From: Andrena cerasifolii
Lineage: Eukaryota > Arthropoda > Insecta > Hymenoptera > Andrenidae
DNA: 64,000 nucleotides
Direction of reading: 5' to 3'
NCBI RefSeq assembly: GCF_050908995.1
Contig: NC_135120.1
Span: 15,327,433-15,391,432 of the forward strand
Part shown: one piece after another, positions 35,961 to 47,935 of the stretch
How positions within the stretch are numbered: the stretch's first letter is position 1
How the letters are laid out: each line of letters begins with the position of its first letter
Notes under the pieces: model-generated
Told to the model about the DNA's origin: nothing
Seen by the model: the letters and a program-made list of their open reading frames with translations, nothing else
Databases searched by the model: none
Program-made: the position numbers and the translations under genes

Positions 35961-36640
35961 ATGCTTTACTTTGTGTTTCATACAATACATAAACGTGGAG
36001 AAGAAATAAATATTTAATACTCGTTTCTCCTATAATGACTTGAAATTTAAACGGGAAGGTCCATGAGGCAGAACCGGGTTGAACAAATGTCAGAAGTAAT
36101 GAACTCTTGTCACTAGTACAAATTGGAAATCGGAGCATCTGGGTCGTAGTAACAACTTTCCTTGCTCCAAATGATCAAAGTTATTAGCTTTGACTTTTCA
36201 GTCGAAAGCGCAAAAGGTAATGAGCATACTTCAGGTCAGCCGCGTTTAAAGGAGAAAAGGAAAACGGATCAAACGAGTGAAAATCACCGATAGCGACTCA
36301 TTAAAATTTTTGTGTTAATTGCGAGAAGTAAACTAAAATCGCGACGCGAACGGTAAGCGAATAAATTGCCCGTGGCACGATATTTATGATTACACAGCAG
36401 TTTTATAGAAGTTACTTGTTCTTCAGGGGGGTGGCGAAGAAATCAATGCATGATTACGTATTCCTTTGAAATATCGTAATTTGGAAACAGCAACTATTTC
36501 ATTGATGATTTCGTTCAATTCTTGACACATGTGTGTTACAAGTTCTACTTTACGTACGAGTGTAAAAATCTTGCAAACTACAGTGAGGCATCCAATTTGT
36601 TGACAGTGAAAAATGCAAATTTAAAAAAATAATGTATCAG

Positions 36641-36790
36641 CCATTCCATGCAAAATCGATCACATTTTGTATTTGGCCTGAGGGAGTTTGATGAAATTAA
36701 AGAATAATGTAGTCTACGTGAAATTGGAGAATGTTTCATTCATCATTTTGCTGGCTTCAAGTTTGTTTAAAAAAATACATCATAATGATA
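36641..36790 (+). repeat. Dispersed repeat, copy A
   Basis: Collinear with 38071-38222 at very roughly 65 to 70 percent identity. Shared blocks are CATTC, GAAGAATAATGT with A for G here, GTGAAATT, TCATCATTTT and GTTTAAAAAA. The two copies are in the same orientation about 1.4 kb apart. No terminal repeats or coding content were identified. Confidence 0.5.
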
Positions 36791-37245
36791 AAATATCGTT
36801 AAAAAATCATTTGCAATTTTAACCTATGTGCCATCTCATGTTAAATCAATGACATGTAGAACTTAGTGTTAGGGATATCGGTGAAAATGAAATATCATAC
36901 CACATGATGTGAAAGGGTGTTTAATTGAGGTGGATTTAAAAAGGGGGGACTAAAACTATCAACTTTTGCAACTTTTGCATATTTCCGCTGAAGGAGACGA
37001 TATAATTGAATTTTTTCCTGAAAACCTGTCAATTGTACAGAGTTCATTCGTCGGTAATTTGAACCAATGAGGTGTGTCGGCTTAAATAAATTTTTGTTTG
37101 ATTCGAAAAGATATTTTTAGAACATGAAAAACTTTACATGTAGTGGAAAGTGAAAGCGGCTGATTTAAAGCTGAAGTGTTTTAAAATTGGAAGCTTTATA
37201 CATTAAACATTAGGGACATCGTCCAGCCAGCGCCAAGTGGTTGTA

Positions 37246-37393
37246 TAGGGTGTATAAAAAGTGATGGACACCGTTTTCAGGGGTAAATCTAGACCTCTGG
37301 ATCGTGGGACAATTGTAAAACAATTTAGTGGCGCGTATTTTTTTTACAAATATCCACCCCTGAAGCGCTGTCCATCACTTTTTATACACCCTG
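37246..37393. mobile_element. TA-flanked palindromic MITE
   Basis: A 148-bp element between TA (37244-37245) and TA (37394-37395). The left end reads TAGGGTGTATAAAAAGTGAT and the right, in reverse complement, CAGGGTGTATAAAAAGTGAT. Near identity continues through GGACA and CAGGGGT for about 40 bases, leaving a loop of about 65 bases. This is a clear non-autonomous TA-targeting DNA transposon with no coding content. The C-to-T change at the outermost left base parallels the element at 2701. Confidence 0.8.
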
Positions 37394-38070
37394 TACATAA
37401 AGCCAAGTCAGCCGGGGTTGAAGGTGCCGCCAAGTAGTACGCAGGACCTCGGGAATGTAGGAAATATTGCAGATGAGTCTGGCAAATTGTCTTAATTTAC
37501 AGTTGACACCTCTGTATCGATGCACGTGTCTGCCTGAATTGATCACGTACGTTTCCACTGATCGTGCTCCGGTGCTTTCATCAGGTAGACGTGACCGGTG
37601 ATTATCGATTAGAGGCATCTTCGATCTAGCATAGTAATGCGATCGTACATCGTGAAATCACGTAATACCTGTCGCGAATGCGCAGAGGGATTTGCATGTG
37701 TCAATCCAGCGTCACGGGATTCTCAGCCTGAGCGTGTTTAGAATGGTACTACACGCCTATTTGCTTTAATTTTTCTAATCAATAATGCCCTTCGTGAAGT
37801 CTGCGCCTATATATTCTATTTTTAAAGGTGCACTTGCTTCATTGGATGACTACACTTACATATTCATCTCTAGGAGATGAAGAAAGGACTCGTAATTAGA
37901 TATTCAAATTTGTATTCAAATCAGTACTCCAAAAGTGTAATGAATCAGTTTTTAAAAAGGTTTAAGAAGAAAGAACGAAGACTCTGTATATTTAGATATC
38001 GATAACTGATGGTTGCACTAAAAATTCTCAGCTGAATTATGACTTCGAAAATGGATCCCCACATCTGGGT

Positions 38071-38222
38071 CATTCAACGCCATATTGGTCACTTTTTGTG
38101 GCCAATTGATCTGGGATTCCGACAAAACTGAAGAATAATGTGGTCGGCATGAAATTAGGGCGAGTTTAAGTCATCATTTTTCTGGTATCGAATGTGTTTA
38201 AAAAATACAGGCCATCAAAGTT
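38071..38222 (+). repeat. Dispersed repeat, copy B
   Basis: Second copy of the repeat at 36641-36790, with motifs GGTCACTTTTTGTGG, GAAGAATAATGTGGTCGGCA and TCATCATTTTTCTGG. The regular composition and same-strand arrangement suggest either independent insertions or an old local duplication with 1.2 kb of unrelated sequence between. Confidence 0.5.
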
Positions 38223-39059
38223 TGCCATTTTGGCCCGTGAAAAAGCACGTGTTCTAACAAATTACCCTTCATTGCAAACATGTCCCATTTTGTAAACGAA
38301 ATGCAGTTTCAAACAACTCCAGAATAGTCATCCACGCCATACCAATTCAAAAAGTATCCACGAAAGTTCATCTGTTTCCAACAGAAAGCATTACAAGCCC
38401 AAAACCACATTGTACCCGGATTCATAAAAGAGACGCTTCCCACGTGCAGATTCTCTTGCTGCCAGCTTCGCATTGCATGAAAATGAGAAGGAATCGGATC
38501 CCTCATTTCCCTCGAACATTATCGACCAGAACGAAATGCTTAGCAACGATCGACTGTTCTGCTCGACGATACTTTCCCCTCTATTTCTCGATCGCCTCTG
38601 TGAATCGTTATTGCTGGTTACACCTGTAAATCAGACCCCCGAGGCGGTTACCACCCACGGGATTCGTGGGCAGAACACGCGCGGTCAGATCTACAGATTA
38701 TACGGACGACTGGTATCTTGTTGCTTTCCTTCCCTCTCCTCGTGTTTCACCTACGCCGAGGCCCCTCGCCCCTGCACCACTCGCCCTCTGCATACTGCCG
38801 TTTATGTACGTAGATACATACGGCTGCTTACCAGGGGCAGCGAGCAGCATCGGCTATCCCGGCCAATCTGAAACAACCTTCTGCCTTGGTCGCAATAAGC
38901 CAGCGAATAGGTAATTTAAGATCGGTTTCTGGTTCATACGATTAATTTTCCAGTCACGAGTACCAGCTGAATCGCATATTAACGCTCCAATGGTCATTGT
39001 CGTTGCAGGTTGCTACGATACAGTGCTGAGTGTGCACGCTTGAAGGTACCTTGTGATAC
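38223..39059. other. Non-coding stretch, no gene seen
   Basis: GC-richer from 38440 to 38920, with two overlapping plus-strand frames (132 and 82 codons) of Ser/Arg/Thr-rich composition and no family signature. No splice-bounded exon was recognised. Confidence 0.5.
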
Positions 39060-39210
39060 TTAAGGGGTTATACCTAGTCAGGCGGCCGAAAAGAGGCGAA
39101 TGTTTGTGAATTTTTTTTGAAAAAGCGGAAGCATATAGTCTTACAGATTTTTTTGCGCTTAAAAGAGCAACATTTAAAGAACATTTGGTAATTTTTACGT
39201 AGAAAAATAT
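39060..39210 (+). repeat. TTAAGGGGTTA-type dispersed element, copy 1
   Basis: TTAA at 39060-39063 is followed by GGGGTTATACCTAGTCAGG, then about 130 bases collinear with 57031-57170, including GAGGCGAATGTTTGTGAA and AACATTTGGTAAT. Identity is about 85 percent by eye. Similarity ends around 39210, and no inverted right arm is present. With copy 2 this defines a repeat family. Confidence 0.65.
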
Positions 39211-39962
39211 TTACGTTTATAATAAAGTAACAACCGATATCCAAGAAGCATTTTTAAAAATTTGGTTTTGCGCTTCCATCGCTTCCCATGTCGGCATATC
39301 TCCGCCTCGTGCACCGAATAATCGGCACAGTCATTACCGCGAGGCGTTCAGCGAATTTCGAATTACGACATCAGCGGAAGAGACATTAATTTGATCACAC
39401 AGCCTGGCTGGGTTGCATTAAGTAAGTGGTTAAATGCACCGTTTGCCCGCGTTGCAGCGGCGTCTTCCCTTGCATCTGGTTTGTTGCCTGGTTATTATCG
39501 TGCCATTTTCGCGCGAGCAATTACAGAAACCACGAAATCTCGGCTTTCTTTCCTGCACCGCCGTTTAGGACAGCCGTGCATAAAATTGCAGATTACGCAA
39601 TAGCCGACGGCGCCATCGCTTACTGGCTGCAACGGGGCTTAATGCAGTGACGTTCGTTATATGCGATAAACCGAGCTTCGGATTCGCCACGGAGGGAACC
39701 TCTGGGGGATTCGTAGCCGCATTCCCTTTTGCTCGCTGTACGAATTTTCCCGGCGCACCGACCGAAAAAGAAACTATTATTTACGTCGTGCCAACTGCTT
39801 GGTCGTCCATGCTGTTTAGATAAAGGACGGTCAGTAAAGTGTCGTGGCCGAAGGAGCACGAAATGTCTGGTACGATGAGCACTTGATAGAGATGTTGCGA
39901 GATGGTTGTACAATGGACACAAAGAATATTCTGAACTTCCGTTTATCAATAACAAATTTATT
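39211..39962. other. Non-coding stretch, no gene seen
   Basis: A GC-richer island with overlapping short frames on both strands and no recognisable protein or RNA gene. Confidence 0.5.
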
Positions 39963-40279
39963 ATTTAACGATCAAACGAACTTACCTGTATGTGAAGTAG
40001 TAGCATTTATTCTACCTAACAGTCAAGGTTTCAGAGTTTTAAACCCAAAAATCTGGGCTCCCGGCCCACACGGGCCTGGCGCCCTCCGACGGCTCGACTC
40101 CTCATATCGTTTAAAGACTTTAAAATAAAAAACGAAAAATGTTTGCACAAATTGCTGGGCAAAAGAAATTACATTTCTTCGGGTGTCTTCCCTGAGTGGG
40201 ACTGTAATCATCTCGGACGAGAGTCTCGTATAATTACGATCGAACATCACGTACAGGTAAGTTCGTTTGATCGTTAAAT
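39963..40279. repeat. 36-bp inverted repeat pair bracketing about 245 bp
   Basis: 39963-39998 and the reverse complement of 40244-40279 match at 34 of 36 positions; both contain CGATCAAACGAACTTACCTG. The enclosed sequence holds a GC-rich patch with GGGCTCCCGGCCCACACGGG near 40055. It looks like a small inverted-repeat transposon, but no target duplication was identified. The right arm, read on the plus strand, contains CAGGTAAGT, a perfect splice-donor consensus, probably by coincidence. Confidence 0.5.
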
Positions 40280-40435
40280 TATACTTCGAATCTCGCCCTC
40301 GAGATGACAAGTGTTTTTTTTCATTAATATTATTAATATGCGAATATAAGTGTATGTTATATCTGAACTCAACGCAAAAGCTATTTTAGCTTTCTAATTA
40401 GGAACACATATTTTTGGTAACGCTTAAGTTTACAT

Positions 40436-40520
40436 AAGGCGGGATCTCCTAACTTCTCCCTTACACTAGTGGGGTCGCAGCCGGCCACTGAGCCCTGCCG
40501 TAGCTAGGAGATCCCGCCTT
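40436..40520. repeat. Structured hairpin with 16-bp perfect stem
   Basis: AAGGCGGGATCTCCTA (40436-40451) is perfectly complementary to TAGGAGATCCCGCCTT (40505-40520). The 53-base GC-rich loop has a second stem, AGTGG with CCACT, around a GGTCGCAGCC centre. The GC content contrasts with AT-rich flanks. It could be a small RNA-like fold or the core of a dispersed element; it has no tRNA boxes and I do not recognise it as a known RNA gene. Confidence 0.5.
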
Positions 40521-43500
40521 TAGTCTGTTACCACCGCTGACGCAAACCCGTGACTATCTTGGAAGATGATTGGCCTTTTATAAAAAATTAGCAAATACAG
40601 TTGAATTTTTTGACCAACCTGCTGTCTTTTTGATCAGGTCTAGGCTTATCCATTTTTCCGACATTCTCGAGGTCGACGCATCTATGTCACACTGCCTTGA
40701 TCCACTTACTCGGAATTTGACTGGATACCGGCCCATGCGGTTTGCAAAAAGAGAGAAACTTTTCTTCCTTTCCTAGTAAGCCGCTTAGTAGCCTCCACAT
40801 ACCTTAGAACAGCTTTAGCCACACAACGTTCGGGTTTGTTGGCAAAAAATGGAAGATCTAAAAACTGGCTGCGGCGCTCCCGGTCTCGATGTTTTAACAA
40901 GCCGAGGGATTTTAATCCTTACACCCTGCGCCGAAACAATGATATTCTCTACCAAGATGAGAGAAAAGGTTTGACCTCTATAAGTTGTAGCAAGGGCTAG
41001 CAGAATAATCGTCTTCTCTCCGCGCAAACAAATCGGGCCGCAAAATCTTTACATACTCCATGTTTGTGCCATCGGTTCCGCAGGAACGTTACCGCGCCCG
41101 CTCGCCTAGCAAACCGTTCGCCATCCTCGGCATTCCGAAGCGGCCGTTAATCCCATACGTATCGCGGGCAACAAAGTTGAACGGAACTTACGTTCGAGAA
41201 AAATATCCGCGAGCTTGTCGTGCCGGGCGGCATCAAAAGGGCACGGAGGGAAATGGAGGGAAACGGCCGGACGTGGAATAGCATAGAATTCCGAAACAGG
41301 GTTTACTCTGTGGCGAGTAGAGCAGGGTGGTCGGCCCTATCGATGCAACGACGAATGGTCGGGAGGAGGAGTTCATTACGCATGGAAAAATAAACTAAAG
41401 GGAGCTGCTCGACTACGGGACTGCTAGAGGAAGGCCGTTGCAGCATTCAATGCCACGGCCCTCTCCCTCTTCCTCGACTTCCTCTTTCTCTTTGTGCCCC
41501 ACGGCAGGATCCCTCATCGAGAGTACCTCCATGGCCCTTATCCTCCTTTACCTCTTCCTCCTTCATATTGTGTCTGCCCTTCCTGCTCCCGCCGCCCTCG
41601 GCACACCCCCCTTGCATCTCGCCGTCTCATTGCTCTGCCTTATGCCCACACGAGCCGCCCGTAATGATTTAACCTCTCTCGCTATTAATCATCGAAATTA
41701 ACCGGCACGGTGTACCGCGATAAAAGAATCGGGAGAGTCTCGATCCAATCCGAACTACTCTTTATCGTGTTCCGCTCTTATCCCCCTTCCAACCACCCAT
41801 CGCCGTTCCACCCGGTTCTCCACTCACTTTCTCTCTGTCCCTCGGTTTGCGGAGGATCGGGCTCGCCTACCGTATTGACGTTATGAAGAGACCCGATGGC
41901 ACTCGATGACGCACCGACAAGTGGTAGAAAAAAGGTACTTTGGCATTCACGTGGATACAGAGGAGGAACGAAGGGGCCTCGAGGAAGCCGTGAACCCACG
42001 CGGAGAGTCTGTTTCCCTATTTTTTACGGCCTATTTCGCGACGATAAATATTGGACGCGTCAAGGGAACGAAGATTTTTGTGGCTCGCGCTGCGCGGTGG
42101 ATGTGTCGCTCTGTCCGCTGGTGTAATCGATTATTGACGCTGGACGTTATCGACGACTGATCGAGAGCAATTAACACGATATTACAGGTAGCCAGATAGC
42201 GAAAATATGGGGCGGAGGCTGGGGCGCGACGGTGCCCTCCTGTAAAGCGTGATAAACACGCTCGCGTTTGACGTTATCGATCCACGTGTCAATTCGGCAT
42301 CGTACTTCCGGCTGGATGTAAGTGCGTCCCCAGAGGGTAGAAATCGGTTATCGCTGCACAACGTTCCGCGAACTTCACAATCAATCGTGCTCCCGTGTGT
42401 CGACCATTGGATTCCATTTGTTTGTGTGCGCACGTTGGTGCTGTTGGGGCACAGCGATGGTAGTAATATCGATGAGTAGATGAAGTTTGGAATCTGTTGC
42501 TATTACAGAACCGCTGAAATCAACTCGGGGTAGTTTAACGTGGATATAAGCAAATGGTAAGCTGGAAAGAGTGGGAAGCACGTTTGTATGTGTAGAATTG
42601 CAAAAGAAGTACATGAATAGGATTTAGAGAGAAAGGAAGCTTGGGTTATGCAATGAGAAAGTACAGTAAAATTTAATGAGATCTTCTTGCTAGGTTTCAG
42701 TATAAGTATCAGATACTCTCTAAAAGTGTCCCAGCGTCTTTAATATTGCCATACAAAAATTCTAAAATGTGTTTATATCTTGCCGATTCATTGCTGGAAC
42801 CTGCGTGTCCAAGCCCGAGTAATGCGGACGCACAGGCCAGGAGGAGAAAAGGGACGACTAGGAGGACGGAAGGGAGAGGAGACAGAAAATAATGATGCGT
42901 TTCATTGGATCCATTGTGTCCAGAATTCAAGTTCACAGATACAATTGATGTGTATCTATTGCTGCCACTGTAGAGCGACGCCATTCAATCGACTTTCAAT
43001 CTCTGGTTGGTGTCGGCTCGCGGGCTTGGACGGAAGAGGGCTGCGCGCCCCCCGTTTCCAGAGGACATTAGGCGCATTGTGTCTATCGATTTGGGATGAA
43101 ATCGTGGTGGAAATCTTTTTCCACGCCATCTTCATCAATTGTCTTCTTTTCTTCGCTATCATAGCGTCTCTCGTGACACGCGTGGTCTTACCCTCTTCTT
43201 ATTTAATCCTTTGTTCGTATGTTATATTTTTGGACCTTTAAATTCACTGGGTGGAGAAAATGTTTTTGTGAATGTACCCTGCTTCTTATTTACCTCTTTA
43301 CTTCTCTTCTTCCTCAATGTCATTTTAAGAAGTTAGTTTAATGAAGCTAGTATTTGAGAAAAAAAAACTTGGATATTTAGTGCCCCATTTATGGCACACT
43401 GGGGGAGATGATCCCCTTCAAGGAGTTATTTCAATTTTTTTGAACTTCCTTACCGCTGACACACCTAGTTATATTGTTCAGGATGCAGCCCTATACACGC

Positions 43501-44367
43501 TCGAATGCCTTCCTTTTTTCATTCCTTTCACTTTTAGTAATATTCTTCCTTCCTGTAATGACTACAGCAGAAAGGTGGAGACGTCGAGCACAATAAGCAG
43601 TATGCCCTCCTACACAGCGGGATGATTCCCTTTTACGCCCGCTGGAACCGTCACATCTCCATAGAATACCATTGCAAATAATTTCGCACGAAAGTCCGTC
43701 TGATTGTATGATGACAGGCCATTATGTAAAGCATTGCCGTTTCGCCGGCTGGTAACCTTCAATCTAGATGTATCGACGATTAGAGTAATAACCACGAACA
43801 GTCAATCGTAAAATAACGCTATTATCTTGCACAAACGACTGTTTACCCTCAGATCGCCTGCAGAATGCAGATGAACGTGATAGATCGTCGAGCTTTGCCA
43901 CATTCACTCTTGTCACTGGTAACTTTCACGGATGTATTCTTCGGTGCACTTTAATTAAGTCTGAGATTGCAATTGTTACGCGAGCGTCTGTCGCGAAAGT
44001 ATGATATAAATTGAGTCCACCTAATGGAAGTTTGTTCTGGGGTCGATTGGATGTCGAACAGAGGATGTTAAAATGGTGACGTTTTCGTTGTTAATGAATC
44101 GAAGTGTCCATCGACTGTTGGCGTCAGGGAAAACCGAAGTTGGAGGAGTAATAAAATTGATTTTATTAAGCAACACTTTCTGACACTGTGGCAGTACTTG
44201 GGTCAAGTTATTCTGCAAATTCTTTGACAGAAGAATGCTGTGTGAATTTGCTCCCGTTACGATTTTCGAAACATTGCTGTACGTTTTATAGATTTGGTTT
44301 TATCTCTGCGTGTTAGATTGATATTATTAGAAAAGGATTGGAAAACAAATGACCAAAGGTGCGTTTA
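40521..44367. other. Non-coding stretch, no gene supported
   Basis: 41040-42480 is a long GC-rich island and 42780-43100 a smaller one. The frame at 41438-41701 contains a hydrophobic run after an internal Met (41531) that looks like a signal peptide, but it is a translated pyrimidine-rich tract. Other frames, up to 153 codons, have no family similarity. Confidence 0.5.
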
Positions 44368-44544
44368 CAGTAAATTTTCGTTATAAGCTCATTTGGACGA
44401 TGCGTTATATGCTCGGCCGCTATCCCCATCATTTCTTGGAATCCTTCGGTCCAGCACTCTTATTAGCGGCTCGGAATAGTCGCCGCTATGCGTTGTAAGC
44501 TCACCGCCAGCCCCGAGCGTGGAGCCTATAACGAGAATTTCCTG
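44368..44544. mobile_element. TA-flanked MITE (Tc1/mariner-like)
   Basis: The 177-bp element lies between TA at 44366-44367 and TA at 44545-44546. The left end CAGTAAATTTTCGTTATAAG and the reverse-complemented right end CAGGAAATTCTCGTTATAGG both continue to GCTC, with three mismatches in about 24 bases. The interior is GC-mixed and non-coding. CAG ends with TA duplication fit the Tc1/mariner superfamily. Confidence 0.7.
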
Positions 44545-47214
44545 TATCAACACATCTACCCTTCCTGAAATGTGAAGTTAATGTTGTATGTATGTAACTA
44601 TGATTGCAGAACACCTTAAACTCTAATTAAAAATATTATAAAAAAATAATAGGAATATCGACACGTACATCCTCCCAAAAGAGATTTAGGTTCCACCGAA
44701 TCGAACTACTAAAGATTCATCACTATTTCAAAAAATTTCATGCTATTTTCGAATAAACTGCCGCTCCATTTGAATTCGACGAACCAAAAGTCTTTTCCAA
44801 TGTGCAGATAAATCACAATTTCGACATACCTATGTGTTAATAGTTTCACATGTTTTGCAACCCCGAAATAGCAGCGACACCAGATCCGCGTTCCCTTTTA
44901 TGGGAACATAATCATGAGGCGTTCCTTCTCTCCGTGGAAGGCTTTTAAGAAAATGCGTTGTAGCACGCTGCAGGAATTGCATCCCCCAAAAGCCGCAATT
45001 ACGGACGATCCCGAGCTTTTCGATCTAAAAAGCGAGGGTCGGAACACCAGGAATCCCGTAGCATTCACAAACCTATTGTCACGAAGAGATCACGTGTGTG
45101 ATGCGTGAGAATGGGACTGAGCCAGTCTCGGTACACCGAATAATAGATATTACCACAAAAGCGGCGTGTGCCGTCACGTTGAAAATTGATTGGACATGTA
45201 CCGGTGGTTGATAAGGCAACCTCTTGTTACACGTGATGCGATATACCCGCTTGTCCACGACAACGACACTGCACGAGCAAATGTAAATCGCGAATACTTT
45301 GCTTTTTTGAGCTGACGAAGGGGACGCGTGCGAATGAAATCAATCGAACGACTTCGGATACGTCCAATTTAAGTTTTGCACTTTCTATTTTGGTTTATCT
45401 AGTGTAGGAAGCATGGATGAACGTTTAAATTAAAATCGAAGTGCAGCTCATCGCATACGACGATTACTTCAAAGCGAGTCTAGTTTTTAACAGTTGGTTG
45501 AAGTGTCAATTTTAATTGGTTTTTCCACTGTGACGCCTTGATAAAGTACCGATGTTTGGAACTTTTTTTGTAACAAAAACCATGTGTTTACTAAATTTAA
45601 GTTTTTTTCTGTTTATTAATACGTGCTTTGAGAATACAAAAATATTTTTTTCATAATTTTTTAATTCTTACTTACGCCGAAATAAGTGGGTGTAATATGC
45701 GTAGTAAAGTAAAAGATGACTCGACGGCGTGGTCGATTTTGGAGGAATCGTGTGTCTGAAACAATTAAAAAACAAAAAGATTTGTAATCAGTATGACTGT
45801 CGCTATGACAGGGATTAAGATTAATTAGACTGATGAAGAATTAACAAAATGGCTGACGTCCAAAGTTGAACTATCCAAATTAGCTAATTTTTTAAATCAT
45901 TCTAGCTACAAAAAATCTACACCAATGCCTCAAAATGGAACTTCAGAATCTCTCTTGTCCTTCATGCTACTTCAACAAACTGTCACCGAAATACATTCTA
46001 CCCTGAACAATATAATTTCCCCATCTTCCATTCAAATCCCAGCAACCACGAGAGAGCAACACTACCGCTAATAACCAACTGTAGTCGACTCAGCCTGTAG
46101 CAGCTCCTGACTCGATTCTCGTTAACGCTGGGATCGAAAGTGTGCGGGTCGCATCCAGCGCGGGCGAGCAACTTTTTTCGCATTCCCCGCGCCCCTCCCG
46201 AAATTATCAAACACACGCCAGCCCGTTGCAGCCTCGTCGTTTCTGCGGTATGGATGCTTCGTTTTCCTGCGCCCCGTGTCTCCACGTGAATTCCCCCGCT
46301 CGTCCAGAGTGCGGATAATCTAATTATCCTGGACGACAAATCTCGTTAGCCGCGCTATGCCCATAGCCGACGACGCGACACGACGGCCAGGACAATGTCG
46401 TCCTTGACGATGTAAACGCAACGGCGTAACGCAGTGGCTCGTTGCAGTCGGAATAGAAGAAAAACAGGACAGGCGCAGGTAGGAAGGAGGCGGCGTGCGC
46501 AACAGAGGGGGATATCGTTAACGTAATCACGAATTTCTCCGTGAAAATTATTCGCCCGCCAACCCCCCCGCTGGTTCGCCGACCAGAGGAGGCAGGGAAG
46601 AAAAGAAAAACGTTTACGGGGGCTTATGCAAATGCAGGTAATTAATTTCGCGAATCCTATTAGCCCTGCCCAACGGTCGTAGGTGCAGGAAGGCGGAAAT
46701 TCTACGGGCACCCTCCTCCCTTCGCGATACTCGACTTTTCCAGATCCTCGACTTTCGAACGTAGCCGTGCCCCCACCTGAGGGTTCACTTCGAGGTGAAC
46801 AACGATTACGCGTGCCCAGAAGTATTCGGTTAATTGGATCGCCCCGCGCCCTTCTAAACTTGCGTGTTCGCCCGAGGCTATCGAATACGCAATCTTCGCC
46901 TTGATTCGCTTCTAAATACGCGTTCGCCTTGTTCAACGAAGTTGCTTCTCGCTATCGTATGTGCGGCGGTGCAGAGTGGAGTATAGTGGTTGGTTTCATC
47001 CTTTGCACGTCTCGCTTCACGATGAATTAATCTTGTAAGGGCGGCTGAAAGGACGGGGATTGTTGTCTTGAGAATTTAACTTGACAATGACAGTAACAAT
47101 TAATAAATAAATCGGAGGATTTGAAGAGTTTCAAGAATTTCGAGAATAGGAAAACTCGGAGACTGATTAATTTGTTTCGTAAAAATGTGAGGAAATTGTT
47201 GACTTAAGTTTACT
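44545..47214. other. Non-coding stretch, no gene seen
   Basis: AT-rich in most of 44545-46020, with a small island at 44880-45350. 46100-47000 is strongly GC-rich and contains a 193-codon minus-strand frame (46936-46355) with Arg/Ser-rich composition, overlapped by several other frames; I judge it a chance frame in a GC-rich island. Confidence 0.5.
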
Positions 47215-47935
47215 TTAAGGGGATGTTCCGGTCTAGAGCCCACAAAAATAGGTGATCTTTAGGAATTAATTAAAGGAAAACTACCACAGATAATGTAATG
47301 GGACTTTTTGCATTGTATAAAGAATATTTTAAAATATTGAAATATATGTTTTTCCTGCAATTAATCATAGTAAATGGTACTGGGGATTCGTTGAGGTCGA
47401 GGCGTCAAAATATTCATGCAAAACGGTGGGACATGTAGCACCTAAACCATTGGTCTGAAATAAGAAATAATCCGAGATTATTAAAGGCATGGAATTCCCT
47501 AGTGGACATTTACAAAAAATGACACTCTTTCACAAAATAATGACACTTGAAATTAAAAATTACTTTTTCCCTATGTTTTTCGAGCTTTTAACCCCTTTAA
47601 AACATACAAATTTTCAAAAAAAAATTGTAATAGAAATTTTTCCACTACATATAAGTAGGTATATTCTACAAAATAAAGAAAGTTGCAATCGAATCAGATA
47701 ATAACTTTTCGAGACATTTGTCCCACTGAATCGAAAACACTGTTTCGAGAAAAGAGTGTTTAAAGTTTTATGTGAGCGCCAAGTGGCCCGGTTTTACTCA
47801 ACTGCCTATTACTTCAGGAACTTTTCGAATTTCAAAAAATCCTTTTAAATACGTATTCTTAAAAGGTTGAACATTCTTAGTCTGAATTAAAAAAAATCGA
47901 TTTTTTTAAATTTTTAAACCTAAACCTCCCCTTAA
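47215..47935. mobile_element. 713-bp TTAA-flanked dispersed element
   Basis: TTAA at 47215-47218 is followed by GGGGATGTTCCGG; the other end is CCTCCCC followed by TTAA at 47932-47935. Inverted similarity is limited to about eight bases (GGGGAtGTT versus GGGGAGGTT). The interior is AT-rich and contains GACATTTGTCCCACTGAATC and AAACACTGTTTCGAGAAAA, sequence that reads like a high-copy hymenopteran repeat. No open frame is present. The TTAA target suggests piggyBac-type integration, but the GGGG terminus is not the canonical CCC. Confidence 0.6.

Noticed and set aside
41531..41701. Signal-peptide-like hydrophobic run starting with MALILLYLF
   Set aside because: It is a translation of a CTC/CTT-rich tract and the remaining 40 residues have no recognisable feature.
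46355..46936. 193-codon minus-strand frame
   Set aside because: Arg/Ser/Cys-rich, overlapped by several other long frames in a GC-rich island, no domain signature.
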